20,544 nt of DNA from Saccoglossus kowalevskii (lineage: Eukaryota; Hemichordata; Enteropneusta; Harrimaniidae): positions 478,298 through 498,841 of the forward strand of contig NW_003108579.1 of assembly GCF_000003605.2 (NCBI RefSeq), given 5' to 3'. The first letter of the stretch is position 1, and every line of letters starts with the position of its first letter. Under the pieces are notes generated by a model. The model was not told the origin of the DNA and did no database searches. It was given only the letters and a program-made list of their open reading frames with translations. Below are positions 9,525 through 20,544 of this stretch, piece by piece. The translations under genes and the position numbers were made by a program.

Positions 9525-12500
9525 CAATATATGTTGCATAATCAGCAGTATATTGATTGTCCGAATATGCCAGTGATTGCAACTCCCTGCCGTGCTATTG
9601 TTGACATTAAATGTTTAAACACTAGAAATGCGCGCAGGAGAGTAATTTAGAAAATATTAAGGATGAAGTAAATCTGAAAAGTCACGATTTCACGATTTCA
9701 AAATAACATACTAATTTCTAGACATATAACGATGACTATTTGTGCAGTCTACATTCTCCCAAACCGAAAGCATTTGATCATATTTTCAGTTGAAATGACA
9801 TTTGTTTGACTTTATTACAAATGTAATTTGCCATTACAGATAACTTTAAAAGTACTTTAGTTGCAATGATAAATGACATATAGATATATTCTTTAATACC
9901 GTGCTCAGCATTACTTAGCTGTACTTCATCAGCAGGTAATTGCTATTTGCAGAGGAATATGAGATTGCGAATGTGGCATTATGATTATTCATTTCAAAGC
10001 AGATTAAATCAGATAACACTTACAAATATTATTTGGGTCCCAGTCATACATTTCTCGTTTGCCTCTGATATTTGTTTTTTAAATAGCGAATCGTAATTAT
10101 TCATTCTACTTTAGTAACTAAGTCACTACTTGAAGTGTGTCTATATGTCAAACCGTCGTTTTGGTGTTTGTGCATTGTAACGACAAAAAACCTCAACTCA
10201 GTCTTCGAGTTGTCTAACTGGAACTAATACAGTCAATTATAAATACAAAACAAATACAAAACTTGGGAGAATTTTCATAACCAAAATCAATAAACAAATA
10301 ATAAACAAAACTACAGCCCTTTGTTGCCGTGGCTGTTAGTGTTCGCTTTCTTAATACACAACTAATTCAAATGCTAAAAAAGTTGTTATTTGTCGTTTAT
10401 GTACAATTCAGAAGTATATATACATATATATACCCAACATTATAAGTCATACACGTTGTATTAATCTACTACTGATTTACATGCATGTATGTAATAACAA
10501 TTTGCGTATAAAATGATTTAGATATCCAGACTAAGTAACATGATATGTTCATAATATTTTTGAAAACATGCATTTTACTTGTTCATGGTTATACATACGA
10601 AATTGTGTGCTTCACAAAATATAATCTGATATTTCAAGAAGTATTAATAATGCTAAATTATCTTTCAATATATACATGTAACGTTTTTCAAAGTGTCTCA
10701 TTGTTGTATTACATTAACACAACTTCGACCCCATTACATTTCAATTCGTGCTGTCGTATGCAGCGTAGTATAATTTTAGCTGATACATGACGTAATAATT
10801 TACGTGTTTCAATTATTACCTCAATAGAGACCGTAACCAGGACGATGCGGTGGCAATGAAATATCTCATTTACTGTACATATATTAAATGTGTGTTCTTT
10901 GAATTTGAAGTGGTCTCCCGTTGACTGCAATTCGATTTTATAGAACTATGCTATACAGTCCGTGATCTGATACAAACCTTGTTGAAAAAGTTGGTTAACG
11001 TTTATAAAGAATCTTCTGAACTGTTGTCGCTTTGAAAAAAAAAATACTAGGTGTCAATCAGTGTTCCGAAAGAATGTACAGACACTTGACATCTGTTTTC
11101 ACAAAACATGTATATTCATTGACACCGCACTCTTGCAAGCAGCAATGAACGTACAAATAATCCCTAATTTGTGTAACGCAATGCATCTTATAAAATCTCA
11201 AAAGGCTATACAAAAGGACGTGTTTCTGACAAATGCCGTCATAATAGTCACCTGCGCCAAAAATGTAATGAATTAGATGCTTAGAAATTTCACACAACAT
11301 TTTATAAGCTGATTCAATTAACACAAATTGTTATATTGACATGATTGTGGGTTATTCTTGAAATGTATGCACGTAATACGTTATATTATTATAGTTATTA
11401 TTATATTATATTGCAATTTAATATATGCACAGCAAACTACATCTTGCTTTGGTGTATTATACAGTTTTATGTAGGCTTTTTATAGTTTCAGAAATTGTGA
11501 AATAATTAAAAAAAAACTTGATTATGTTGCTGAATATACTAGTAATTCAGCTATGATTCACTCAACACACATGTTTAAACAAGTTTATATTTTGACAATC
11601 AATTAATGACCATGTATCTAAACTGTATATACTGAGTCTTTCTTGGAACACAAGATGCACCCACCTAACTGCACCATGCACTGCACGTACCATTCTATTA
11701 CGGACTGTTCACTTGCACCTTGCGTTTTGCCAGAGTAGATTTTACAGGTGTCTATTCAATTGAGCACAATTGTAGTCGTCGAAAAAAGATTGTGCAATTC
11801 GAATAAATGACAAACCATTGCTTAATGACCTCACGCTTATGCATGGTTAGATTGGTCTGAACTAAAAGTATCGGACTCATATAACAGTACCTTTACATTA
11901 GATAAATATAATCATATATATAAGCAAGGTTTTGCCGAAAACAGCTTTATTAGCAAGTTTAGTAATTGCCGACAAATTCATAAGCCGTCTTTTGAATTTA
12001 ATTCAAGAGCTTTTAAATAATATAATAAACAATATAATAATGAATGGAAGTTATTGAATTATAGTGTGGTTTAATCGCGTATAAGGTACATTAGTTTAGA
12101 ATTCCTTAGAATCCTGCAACAAAAAAGTATTTTATTTCGGGAAGGGTATTTGTGCATTACCATTGAAATTACTGCTGCTACAGAAGACGAATTGTCATAT
12201 TAATCGACAGAGGTTAAACCCTCTTGTAAATGAAAGATTTTGCCTACAAGGCTGGGTGTCGATTGGACTGATTGTGTCCACTGTAAAATTTATTTTCTAT
12301 ATCATACTTTATACATTTGGTAGACATACTACTACAAGCACAACTGCAGCTAATAATATTATGATATGTATATGTGTCCGTTTAATAATTGTATATCGAA
12401 TTTGATGTACATTTAAACCGCACTGTCTGGTATATTACAAATGATAGAACTCAACACCATTTCATACCGGTGCAAACCCGTGTGGTGATCTTTCCATCAG

Positions 12501-13106
12501 AACAAAAATACTTCAGGTCACATCGAAGTAAATTCACGGAACTTGCGGCTTCATGAGCATAAAAGACTGCGTGTTTGAGATGACCAGGGAGTCATTTAAT
12601 TTGCTCCTACTTATGAAGTAGACACACAGAAGAACTATAACATTTGACGTTCAGACATTTTAATCTCCTTGACTAGGGGATGACTGATTAATTGAAACAC
12701 TATAAGATAATGTAATATACTTCGTCTATTTCAATTGACGGAATACAATATATGTAGGCCATTCACAGACTTCGTAAGACGTAGGTGGATTGTTCGTATT
12801 ATTTCTACAACTGATTTTTACAAGCTTTATTAAAAATCCGAGATAAGTCCAGCAAGGATAGACAGTTAACTCAGAGTAACGTAAAGATCCATTTCTATCA
12901 TTTTTGTCAGTATTGTAATAGTGTGCAAAGCATTATATATCACCTAGGCTTATCGTCATTCCAACATACAGTGATTAGCCACGTGCGTACATAGCGACTA
13001 CAAATCATAGACACATCTATAATAGAATAATATACAATCATTATGTGATTTAGGAGTACCTGCCATATATATTTTTTAATACTCAAGAGGCAAATAGACA
13101 ATCCCT
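9525..13106. other. AT-rich non-coding stretch with short tandem repeats only
   Basis: No gene is seen. CACGATTT is tandem (9683-9698) and AAATACAAAAC is tandem (10241-10262). An interrupted palindrome of TA repeats (GTATATATA, CA, TATATATAC) lies near 10415-10434, and a TACATGCATGTA palindrome near 10478-10489. An ATT/TAT-rich tract lies at about 11383-11411. At 11058-11324 both strands are open for 71-88 codons with no recognisable product. A plus-strand frame of 80 codons at 12163-12405 also looks like chance. Confidence 0.6.
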
Positions 13107-13313
13107 GTGCGTAAGCAATGTGCTAAATTTGTCAAGAAGCGAAATATTAATGGTGAATTATTTGAAGTTAGGGTAAATTGGTACTATACTTTGCTCGAAA
13201 AAAAGATTACGTCGCCACAAGAGCAGGCGATATGTAGACGTCATACTCACGCGATGCGAAGTATTTGTTCTCTGTTGTCACATTGCCAAATTTTTGCATC
13301 AATGAAACTATAA
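13107..13313 (+). other. 68-codon open frame, not supported as a gene
   Basis: The frame starts with a GTG-preceded context lacking an obvious promoter or splice site. It encodes a basic peptide with scattered Cys and His residues. Composition is slightly GC-richer in its second half (13205-13265). No domain is recognised and the length is expected by chance. I list it because, after 2231-2386, it is the least AT-biased frame here. Confidence 0.12.
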
Positions 13314-13358
13314 AAACTCAACGATATTGCTAAATACACGTAAGGCAATTAATATGTT

Positions 13359-13399
13359 ATATCAACAATACAAATCAACAATCAATTTATTGTTGATAT
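13359..13399. repeat. 12-bp perfect hairpin with 17-base loop
   Basis: ATATCAACAATA (13359-13370) is the exact reverse complement of 13388-13399. The loop contains a further partial copy, ATCAACAAT. It may be the trace of a short foldback element or AT-rich cruciform-prone DNA. No T-run or gene context suggests a terminator. Confidence 0.5.
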
Positions 13400-14129
13400 T
13401 ATTGTGTAGATAATAATTCATGATATTAAAATTTCGTGATGCTTTTAGAACTGTAAATTAGTGGATTCAAAAACAGATAATGTGTATTGTTGATGTATAT
13501 ACTGACCCAAAGATAGTTCAACATACTATGCGCACAATTATCAACAGATAATATCGCCAGAACTTCATTACCTGTTTTTAATTTATCTGAAAAAAATTTA
13601 AAGTCAGTTTTCAATTCTTTACGTGACGTGACACAGGGAAAATATGTGTAATATTAAATAGAGCTAAGACAATTTCTGTTTATTCCAGTCGGAATTATCC
13701 GAGCAATATCTTACGATATATTTCAATATTGAGGCAAAACAATATTTATCGACCATGCAGGCAGTCGCAGACATTAAGGATTCTTGTAATTTATCGAATC
13801 ATTCATATTACATCTGCGCAACTCATTAGTATGTCAGAATTATATCTATTTAGTATAATTTACTCTTCAGGGAATTATTTTTAAGAAGATGAAATCCATA
13901 TGATACCTAATGTTTATGATCAGTGCTCAATATAGTTGATTATTGTGTACAATTTTATTGTGCCCAGTGGGGCTTTAATAATGATCTATTTTACAACTAT
14001 AAGTTATATATGTAACTTTTCCGTTCATTTTACTTTGTCAAATGAACCAATATGGCAATTTATAAGACAAATTTTATCGTGAGATTGTAATGTGATTTCC
14101 ACTTTTATAACAAAAGCAATTAATAAGCT
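13400..14129. other. AT-rich non-coding stretch, nothing recognised
   Basis: A 62-codon minus-strand frame (13426-13614) is the only frame of note and looks like chance. I could not extend the triplicated unit leftwards into this interval. Confidence 0.55.
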
Positions 14130-15080
14130 CCTTATAAATCGATAAATTACACAGATTATTATTGATTGTTGTGATTATTGTTATCGATGCAGCAGATTCA
14201 ATGGAGGGATATCTTTTATAAATCATGCAAAACATGAAGCGTTCGGTTTTCAAACAGGTAATGTCTGCACATTCACCCATCCATTTCAAATCAAAAATCA
14301 AAAAAACTGTATGGTGGAATACACATAGTTTATGTTAGGAATCCTACTGGAAAGAACATTAGCAATTACACTAAGTAGGATAACACAACGCTCTTGCTGT
14401 TTTTGTGTTCATGTGGAAACCAAAATATTGCATTTAATGTAATTGAATCACACCCGTCATATAAATTATATTCAATAATTACATGTATATTGTTTATATT
14501 TTTGAACAAGCAAAAAAGTCATTTCGTCGTAGTGAAATGTCATTTGCATTATTTGTAATGGACATGTTATGAAAAAATAACATATAGATATGATGCTATC
14601 TGATGGATTCCCTGGAATAATCACTTGTGTGTTCTCGTAGTCACAGTAGTTGGTTCAGTTAAATGGACATATTGAATATACATATGATGTATTTATCAAT
14701 GGTCTGATGCAGGCTGCTATTTGTAATAATAACAAATATGAAATAAATTTCTGATTGATACACTGTGAACACCACATTTGAGATAGGTCGAACACTTGAA
14801 ACCACCGGAATAAGTAGTGTGCTATCATTAGTTTTGTTGTGTTTCGATTGTTGTATCTTGTGAAGGATTAATAACACTATAACAGGAACTGTTCTTTGTA
14901 GGACAATCGAGAGGCGCGTGCAAAGAACGCGAGTTCGAATATAATTTTGTTTTACCTTTACAATTATTATTCAATCTACACATCTTATTTTACATGCCAT
15001 GCGCTATATTTCACACTAAAAGTCACACGTGTAAATAATATCCATCGTAACCGTATAATACTTCAATGTCAAATTTTGAG
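14130..15080 (+). repeat. Triplicated unit, copy A
   Basis: This copy aligns by eye with B and C. Anchors to B: AAATCGATAA (14137 against 15837), GGACATGTTAT (14560s against 16120s), the GATGGATTC block (14602 against 16164), TTTTGTTGTG near 14830, and a 33-base block (14865-14897 against 16458-16488) with about 29 identities. Anchors to C include ATTGCATTTAATGTA (14427 against 17080), a part missing from B. The right edge is blurred; a weak match TTATTCAATCTACACATC (about 14968) continues into B. The unit is non-coding and carries the tRNA-like remnant at 14907-14945. Confidence 0.6.
14907..14945 (+). pseudogene. Decayed tRNA-like sequence (SINE-head-like) in copy A
   Basis: The sequence runs ACAATCGAGAGG, then a short insert, then CGCGAGTTCGAAT. 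GAGTTCGAAT at 14931-14940 matches the RNA polymerase III B box and T arm (GTTCRA). The preceding ACAATCGAGAGG resembles the 3' half of an anticodon arm. No A box or closing T stem remains, so this is not a functional tRNA. Copy B keeps the other half of the T arm, so the shared ancestor was more complete. Confidence 0.45.
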
Positions 15081-15811
15081 TGCGGTATCAGTGATTAAAT
15101 TACAATATATTTTGAATTGTGCCCTTTTTATTTAATTATCATTTTTACCATTACCCCAACCCATAGGAAATATTGGAATAAATGTAAATATATAAACACT
15201 ATGTGTTTGATCATTCCACATGTGATTTAAATGAGATAAATATATATATGTGTAACCATAGTAACACATCATCAATGATGACAATGCTGTATGTTTCGTT
15301 TGATGATTGTTTAATTATGCATAGCTAATGGTGATTATAAATCGGCAATGTTCCACATCATGCAAGTTATTAATTCTTTAATGATTGACGCATATTGACA
15401 CATACGTAGTATACTTACTAGTTTAACGAAAATGTTTAAATCCATGTCTTAAACAAGACACGAAAGTGTATAACATGTATGCACGAGATTATTCCCATCA
15501 AAACATCGAAATAATTAAGTGATGTATATATGAAAATCAAATTTCAGCAGTACACGTTTCTTGAAATGGTATAAATTGCACACGTTCTCGCATGTATGCT
15601 TGTATTATTTATTATTATTGTAATTATTATTATGAAAAAAAAAATAAAATTTTAAGCTCTTAGATTTGATGTAGACAAATCTCAACTATTTGTTTGTGTA
15701 ATCAAATAACCAGTTAGTATTCAAATATAAACTCGTCGCATCGACAATCGTGAATTATTAAGCTCACAACAGAAATTACAGATATATAGATATATATATA
15801 TTCAACATCAC
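15081..15811. other. AT-rich spacer with simple-sequence tracts
   Basis: No gene is seen between copies A and B. TATATATATATG lies near 15240. At about 15602-15655 there is a run of ATT/TTA trinucleotides, then an A run, AATAAA and TTTT. This low-complexity tract could be a retroelement tail but has no body that I can recognise. Confidence 0.55.
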
Positions 15812-16291
15812 TGTCTCTTTCTCTACTTAGTTATTAAATCGATAATTTCAGTACCAGGTACATTTAGCTATGGTGCATATTGCAATATTCAGACATCAGC
15901 CTGAATCAAAATAGGCAGTGTTGGCTTTTATAACATGACCTCTCTGCACATTTCACATTTAAATTATTCAAATGTATGGCGAAAGTCTGTGTTGGTAACC
16001 CTGCTTAAAAAAAACATTACATATAACAAGATGATAATCGAACATATACAATGTTTATAGTTTTAAAAGAGCAAAGCATTAATTCAATTACAGTGGAATA
16101 TCATTCTCATTATATTCTATGGACATGTTATAAACGTCCTTTGTAATACAGATCTTCCTGTCTAATGGATTCATTTGATAATTACATGAGTGTACTCGTA
16201 ATCTTAGTCGCTGATTCAGTCAATGGATATATTTAGCCCGTTGAGCATACGTCTAGTGAATCTATCAATGTTCATTTCCTGATATAGACAT

Positions 16292-16313
16292 TATTTTTAA
16301 ATATTTAAAAATA
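16292..16313. repeat. 22-bp perfect AT palindrome
   Basis: Positions 16292-16313 consist only of A and T and read identically on both strands, with TATTTTT and AAAAATA outer arms. It lies inside copy B and has no visible equivalent in A or C. It may be cruciform-prone; function is unknown. Confidence 0.6.
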
Positions 16314-16495
16314 TAACTCGATTGAACACATGGCACTAAGTTTTATTGTTCTACGTTTTGGACAAAGTATTCATGAAATGATTAAGTAATGTACTGCGTG
16401 TTACATTGTGTGTCTATCATACATTTTGTTGTGCTTTAATTTTATTTTCCTGTGAACGGTTAATAAGACTATACAGGAACTATTCTTTAAAACAG

Positions 16496-16571
16496 TAGGT
16501 AGTGCGTGCTGAACAGCGCTCCCACTTACAATGTAGTGGCGTGCACACAAAACGCGAGTTCCAATCCCGTG
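16496..16571 (+). pseudogene. tRNA-like sequence (SINE-head-like) in copy B
   Basis: Parts in tRNA order are visible. A D-arm-like GTGC...GCGC stem encloses a 10-base loop. An anticodon-arm-like CCACT/AGTGG stem encloses TACAATGT, an 8-base loop. An extra insert follows, then a T arm with GCGAG, loop TTCCAAT and CCCGT, in which four of five pairs form if G-T is allowed. The B box is near consensus but has TTCC for TTCG. The long variable region and oversize anticodon loop argue against a working tRNA. The same insert before CGCGAG occurs in copy A, so it predates the duplication. Confidence 0.45.
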
Positions 16572-16828
16572 TTTTGTATTACAATACGTAAATGTTGTCT
16601 ATCCATGAAATTACCATTCATTCTATACATCTTTCTTTTGACAGCGCCTGAAATACGAAATACAATTACGTATTGTGAATTCAGTGTTATTTTGTTATTC
16701 GAGAGAATTGCTAAAATCATCATAGATATCAACAGATCTAGAGATATTTAACATCCATAGTTGCAATCCTTGAAACACATTTTTTTTAAATATATTTGGG
16801 TATTTTCACACTTAGAAGTGTTGATGTA

Positions 16829-17540
16829 CACTATCTCTTTCCGGATTTTGTTATTATAATTGAAAATTCGAGTACCAAATTCGTGTAGCTATAGTATACG
16901 CCAGTTACTGAGTTTACGTTGCGAGTCTGTGTTACGAATCAAAAGATGATGCATTTTTCGCTTTTTTAACACTTCTTCTCTAGATACTCACCAAACCATT
17001 CAAAATCAACACACAAATGCACAATACATTAATAATAACAGCACCAACAGTTAGTGTTGCTGTGTTAAGATACACACATATTGCATTAAATGTATTTGAT
17101 TTAGATCTGTCATACCAATGCTATTTAATAAAAATGTCTTCATTGCAACTCAGTTTTCTTAGATAGTTCATAAATCCACTATAGCAATACGCACATATTA
17201 TAAAAAAACAACAGTTCACTTTGATGAACAGGTTAATATTTTATGCAACAGTAGCTGACAACATATAACACTATGATAATAGTACATGTACAGATTTTAT
17301 AGTTTTGAAAGAGCAAAGCATTAATTATATTATAGTGAAATATCATTATCATTACGTCATTATTAGTATGTTGTAAAAAAACAACCTTTGAAATAGATAT
17401 ATTCCTGTCTAATGGATTGACTAGAAGAATTACTTGAGTGTGCTTGGATTCCGAATCTGTGATTCAGTCAACTGGACAAATTTAGTTTTTAAGATGTGTT
17501 ATAGTCGCCTAATATCAACGATACAATTACAATAATTTTA
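16829..17540 (+). repeat. Triplicated unit, copy C
   Basis: Aligned anchors are CTATCTCTTTC (about 16831), GTACC (16872), GAATCAAAA (16937), the TTTTTCGCTTTT to TCACC stretch shared with A (about 14241-14277), ATTGCATTAAATGTA (17080), the 54-base block at 17301-17354, and CCTGTCTAATGGATT (17404-17418, 15 of 15 with B). Similarity fades after the TTCAGTCAACTGGACAAATT phrase near 17464, and no tRNA-like segment follows at the expected distance. C is therefore truncated on its right relative to A and B. Confidence 0.6.
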
Positions 17541-18035
17541 TTCTGAGGGTAAATTTTGACTTATACGTACACCATGACGGTTTCTATAGAATTAAAACTT
17601 AAAAATATACAAAATAAAAGTGTTCATATGTACTACATGTTAGTATTGTTAATCAAAATATGTAATATACATATGTGATAAGAAATTGTTCTGATGATGA
17701 TGGATGCCAATTTATCATAGAGAATATTAGCGATACAACATACATATACGAGTGTACGGTTGTTTGATTTTATGAATATTGTACATGTGTATGTTCAGCG
17801 CGTAACCGCACTTAGCCAGCAATTATCTTTTTCCTGAACCACCATCACACAATAGCTGTATATGCCTTCATTACTATAATATTAAGTTCTATGATGTATC
17901 AGGAAGATCGAATGTTAAAGAAGCGACTGTCTTTGGAGTCTTTTGTATTGGTTGCCATGGCTGTACACAAACAGAATCGTATAATAATATGTCGCAATAT
18001 CTATTCAGCTGACATACCATTAGTACGTGCTAATA
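17541..18035. other. AT-rich non-coding stretch with a faint A-box-like word
   Basis: On the minus strand at 17794-17818, TGGCTAAGTGCGGTTACGCG resembles a tRNA D arm or A box with one extra base. No B box follows within the expected distance, so I do not call a tRNA. A 63-codon plus-strand frame (17891-18082) ends in Asn codons from the AAT repeat and looks like chance. Confidence 0.45.
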
Positions 18036-18058
18036 ATAGTGATAATAATAATAATAAG
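18036..18058. repeat. AAT-type microsatellite (imperfect)
   Basis: ATAATAGTGATAATAATAATAATAA-type sequence is an interrupted trinucleotide repeat; a short continuation of AATAAC follows near 18069. Confidence 0.7.
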
Positions 18059-20544
18059 TATGTTCACAATAATAACAAATGAATACTTTCAAACTAGCAT
18101 TGGCAATAAGAGATATGGTCTCTATATAATAATAAGTCAGAGGTAACGACACAGAGTTTTCACTGATATGAATATTTGAAGATGTTCCTTGTGTAAAATA
18201 TTTTTTTTTTTAATTTGTTGTGTTCATCATATTATGTTTCCGTTAACTTTCATTATTATCTTTTCAAAACACAATGCATTACATCATGTTTCCATCAGGT
18301 GCGTATGTCTTTCTTGTGGTGTAATGGTATTTTATTTTATTACTTTGCCCTTGTGTATTATTCGTTGTTTTTGTGATTGATTATTTTTTGAATACGAACA
18401 CTGCTTTTGTTGAACATTTAAATGTTATTAAAACTGCAATATTATTTGTTAAGCTATGGTTTATTGTGTGATTACTGGTGTACTGTACAGATTATATCTC
18501 TGTGTCACGATGACGCCATTATTTCATCATTATCTGTGGGATCGTGATACAGGACAAGAGGTACATTTAGAGTTCATTTCTACCATTCATTAGACAAATC
18601 AAATGTTCGTCAATTTCATGACGATTATTATTCTATATTGTACGTGATATTTAACAGTAAATGACACAACTGTCAATAATGTCCACTGTATTCATATATT
18701 AAAACAATGTATGGCTTTTACTGCAGTAGCAAAGACAAATTACTCTATATTATGAATTTAATTTTAATTATCATCATCGCACTTGGCTTATCGACCCATT
18801 TTATTATAATCCGTAATATAATTATATATTTGAGTAAAAAATAAATGAATATACAGAAAAGAGACATGCCATAGTAAAATATAAAATATACATTAAATGT
18901 AAAGCTAAAACGGGCATAAATGCAAATACGCCAAGTTAATTATAACACGACGTCACACATCGTGTTGTGTTAAAAGACTTTGTTGATTAACATTTCCATA
19001 TTTGCCAACATGAATAAAAGTCTAAAATCGTATTAGTACAGCTGCAATAACTGCTAAAATTATTGAGCTGGGAAAGCACTTTAATATTAATTGCATGTCA
19101 TCATCAGTTAGACGTATTACTCATAGTAGTGTCGTTAAATGCTAATTTTGTTCGCGTATCCAATATCCACATAATTGCATTGGGGGAAATATATTTGATT
19201 TGAGGGCGCGACATAGAAAACATATTTTATTTTCCCAATTGTCAAATACGGTGCCCAAATGTACAACGTAATACGTGACTTTATGTGATATAAATTATCA
19301 TTACTTTAAACCGAATAAAGTGTTTACAATTTAGACTTTTTCCAACAAATCTGTAAAAGCGAATAAATAAACATCTCGAAGATATATACATGGGGTTGTA
19401 CATTATTATGTTTATTCCAGCTTCATTCCGAGTTACTCATAGATGGAACGACTCAAAGTGCTTTTTTGATGAATTTGAATTTGTTATTGAGTGCTAAACA
19501 GGAATTGTTTATGATTCCACTTGTTATATAGAGTCATTTTGTTTGCTAAGGTCATCATTTAATTATTCATTTCTACTTGGCTCGGCAGAGTTCATCTTAT
19601 TGTACACCACATATACATTTGGTATGTAATTTTCAAAAATAATGATATAACAATATAATGTATATCATTTTGTTTTCGATAGCGTGAAAATGAAATACAT
19701 TAGGTTCATTAGAGCGATTGTAGTCCGATACACAATTCATATTCTAATATTGTCATTCATAGAGAAAAAAGATAATTACAATCAACCTTTTGGATTACAC
19801 TAAAGGTTGTTGAAAGTTCAACCAGTTTGTCAAGGCGCGAAGTAGTAGAAATGCATACATACATACATATATTGAGTGTTAATTGTGAATGCATTATTGA
19901 TTGGTATAATTGTAATTTCATATATATCACCTTGAATATAATCCTGTGTATATAAATATAATAATACGAACATGTTCACGATTCAAGTGTAACTGTAATG
20001 AACAGTGAGTAGCCAGCTACGCACGTTTTGTGTCTTTCTGCCTACTTGGTGTCTTCATTAAGACACTTTTCTCCGATCTGAAATAACAATTAAGAGCAGT
20101 AGGTACTTTTGAACAAGCTGAAAAGTAGATGTTTTGACAAGTTGGTGGTTAACTGTGTAAGACATTCAAACTATTTTATTGTATTGAGTGCTTCCGGCCA
20201 TTTCACAGTGACCTCTCTTTGCTGTGATGCATTCATTATATGTTATGTTGCGAAATGTCAAGGGATCTGATCGTAACATATCGGAGGTTAAAAAGTCAAT
20301 AAATATGGTTTAGTCCATGTTGACAATCTGTCATGAATTCTGAAGTTAACACACATAACCAAGAGCGACATATGTGATCACTTTTAAACTTCAAATTTAA
20401 AAATACTGGATATTATTTGTATTGGATATTGGATAATCATGTGTCGTGAATAACGTGTTTTCTACAAAAATGTGCAAATGAAATATAATAGTGTTTTCTA
20501 AAGTTGGTATTTGATAACTTGAACTGCAAAAGTATATTTTGACT
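18059..20544. other. AT-rich non-coding stretch, short repeats only
   Basis: No gene is seen. An imperfect hairpin pairs GTGTCACGAT (18502-18511) with ATCGTGATAC (18541-18550), 9 of 10. A third GAGGGCGC octamer lies at 19202-19209. A short CATA tetranucleotide run (about 19854-19868) is a small microsatellite. The end of the window cuts through featureless AT-rich sequence. Confidence 0.6.
19202..19209 (+). promoter_or_regulatory. GAGGGCGC octamer, third of three
   Basis: The context TTTGAGGGCGCGAC shares TTGAGGGCGC with the minus-strand copy at 2303. No wider similarity links the two sites. Confidence 0.2.

Larger units (their letters stand above)
15812..16790 (+). repeat. Triplicated unit, copy B
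   Basis: This is the most complete central copy. Its left part aligns with C: CTGTCTCTTTC against CTATCTCTTTC, then a shared GTACC (15851 against 16872) and GAATCAAAA (15903 against 16937). In the middle, 16059-16112 against 17301-17354 gives 48 of 54 identities without gaps. The offset to C changes from 1021 to 1242, so B lacks about 220 bp relative to C. Its right half aligns with A through the tRNA-like segment and on to ATTCATTCTATACATC (about 16615). No protein is encoded; overlapping frames at 16506-16751 on both strands are chance. Confidence 0.6.

Noticed and set aside
11058-11324. Frames open on both strands (71 and 88 codons)
   Set aside because: Neither product resembles a known protein, base use is like the surroundings, and both lengths are within chance.
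16506-16751. Overlapping frames on both strands inside copy B
   Set aside because: They lie in duplicated non-coding sequence. The plus frame begins inside the tRNA-like remnant, and I saw no counterpart frame in copy A.
1-20544. Prokaryotic operon, phage, plasmid or CRISPR interpretation
   Set aside because: There are no long open frames, no ribosome-binding-site/gene spacing and no regularly spaced direct repeats. Composition and repeat content fit eukaryotic non-coding DNA.

Overview
This window reads as eukaryotic, most likely animal, non-coding DNA. It is AT-rich (roughly one third G+C by eye) and has no long open frame on either strand. The longest ATG-initiated frame is 103 codons. 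With this composition I estimate stops at about 7-8% of codons, which predicts about one frame that long by chance in 20.5 kb. There is no ribosome-binding-site/operon layout, no rRNA, no intact tRNA and no CRISPR array. Microsatellites, decayed tRNA-derived sequence and diverged duplications suggest intergenic or intronic DNA of an invertebrate-like animal genome. The species cannot be named from what is visible.

Layout. 1-1413 shows no gene. 1414-1735 holds two linked inverted repeats that look like the remnant of a small non-autonomous DNA transposon or foldback element. 2231-2386 is the only stretch with coding character: it is locally GC-rich, Cys-rich when translated, opens with ATG and ends at a possible splice donor in phase 0. 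It may be a first exon or a degraded gene piece, and confidence is low. 3824-3841 carries a tandem GACGTCAT and a 14-bp palindrome containing a full CRE (TGACGTCA). Further CREs lie at 5832 and 6794, and octamer motifs lie nearby. 4098-4290 and 4678-4870 are a diverged direct duplication about 580 bp apart. 7555-7578 is a perfect ACTG microsatellite. 9439-9524 can fold as nested hairpins. 13359-13399 is a clean hairpin.

The strongest structure is at about 14130-17540: three head-to-tail diverged copies (A, B, C) of a non-coding unit of about 0.7-1 kb. Copies A and B share the decayed 3' part of a tRNA-like (SINE-head-like) sequence with a recognisable B box. C lacks it at the matching place. 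B lacks a segment of about 220 bp that A and C partly share, so the copies were trimmed separately after duplication. From 17541 to the end there are only short repeats and hairpins.

No set of genes working together can be described. No convincing new biological system is visible; the triplicated tRNA-bearing unit, the possible exon and the foldback element are the best leads. All alignments were done by eye.
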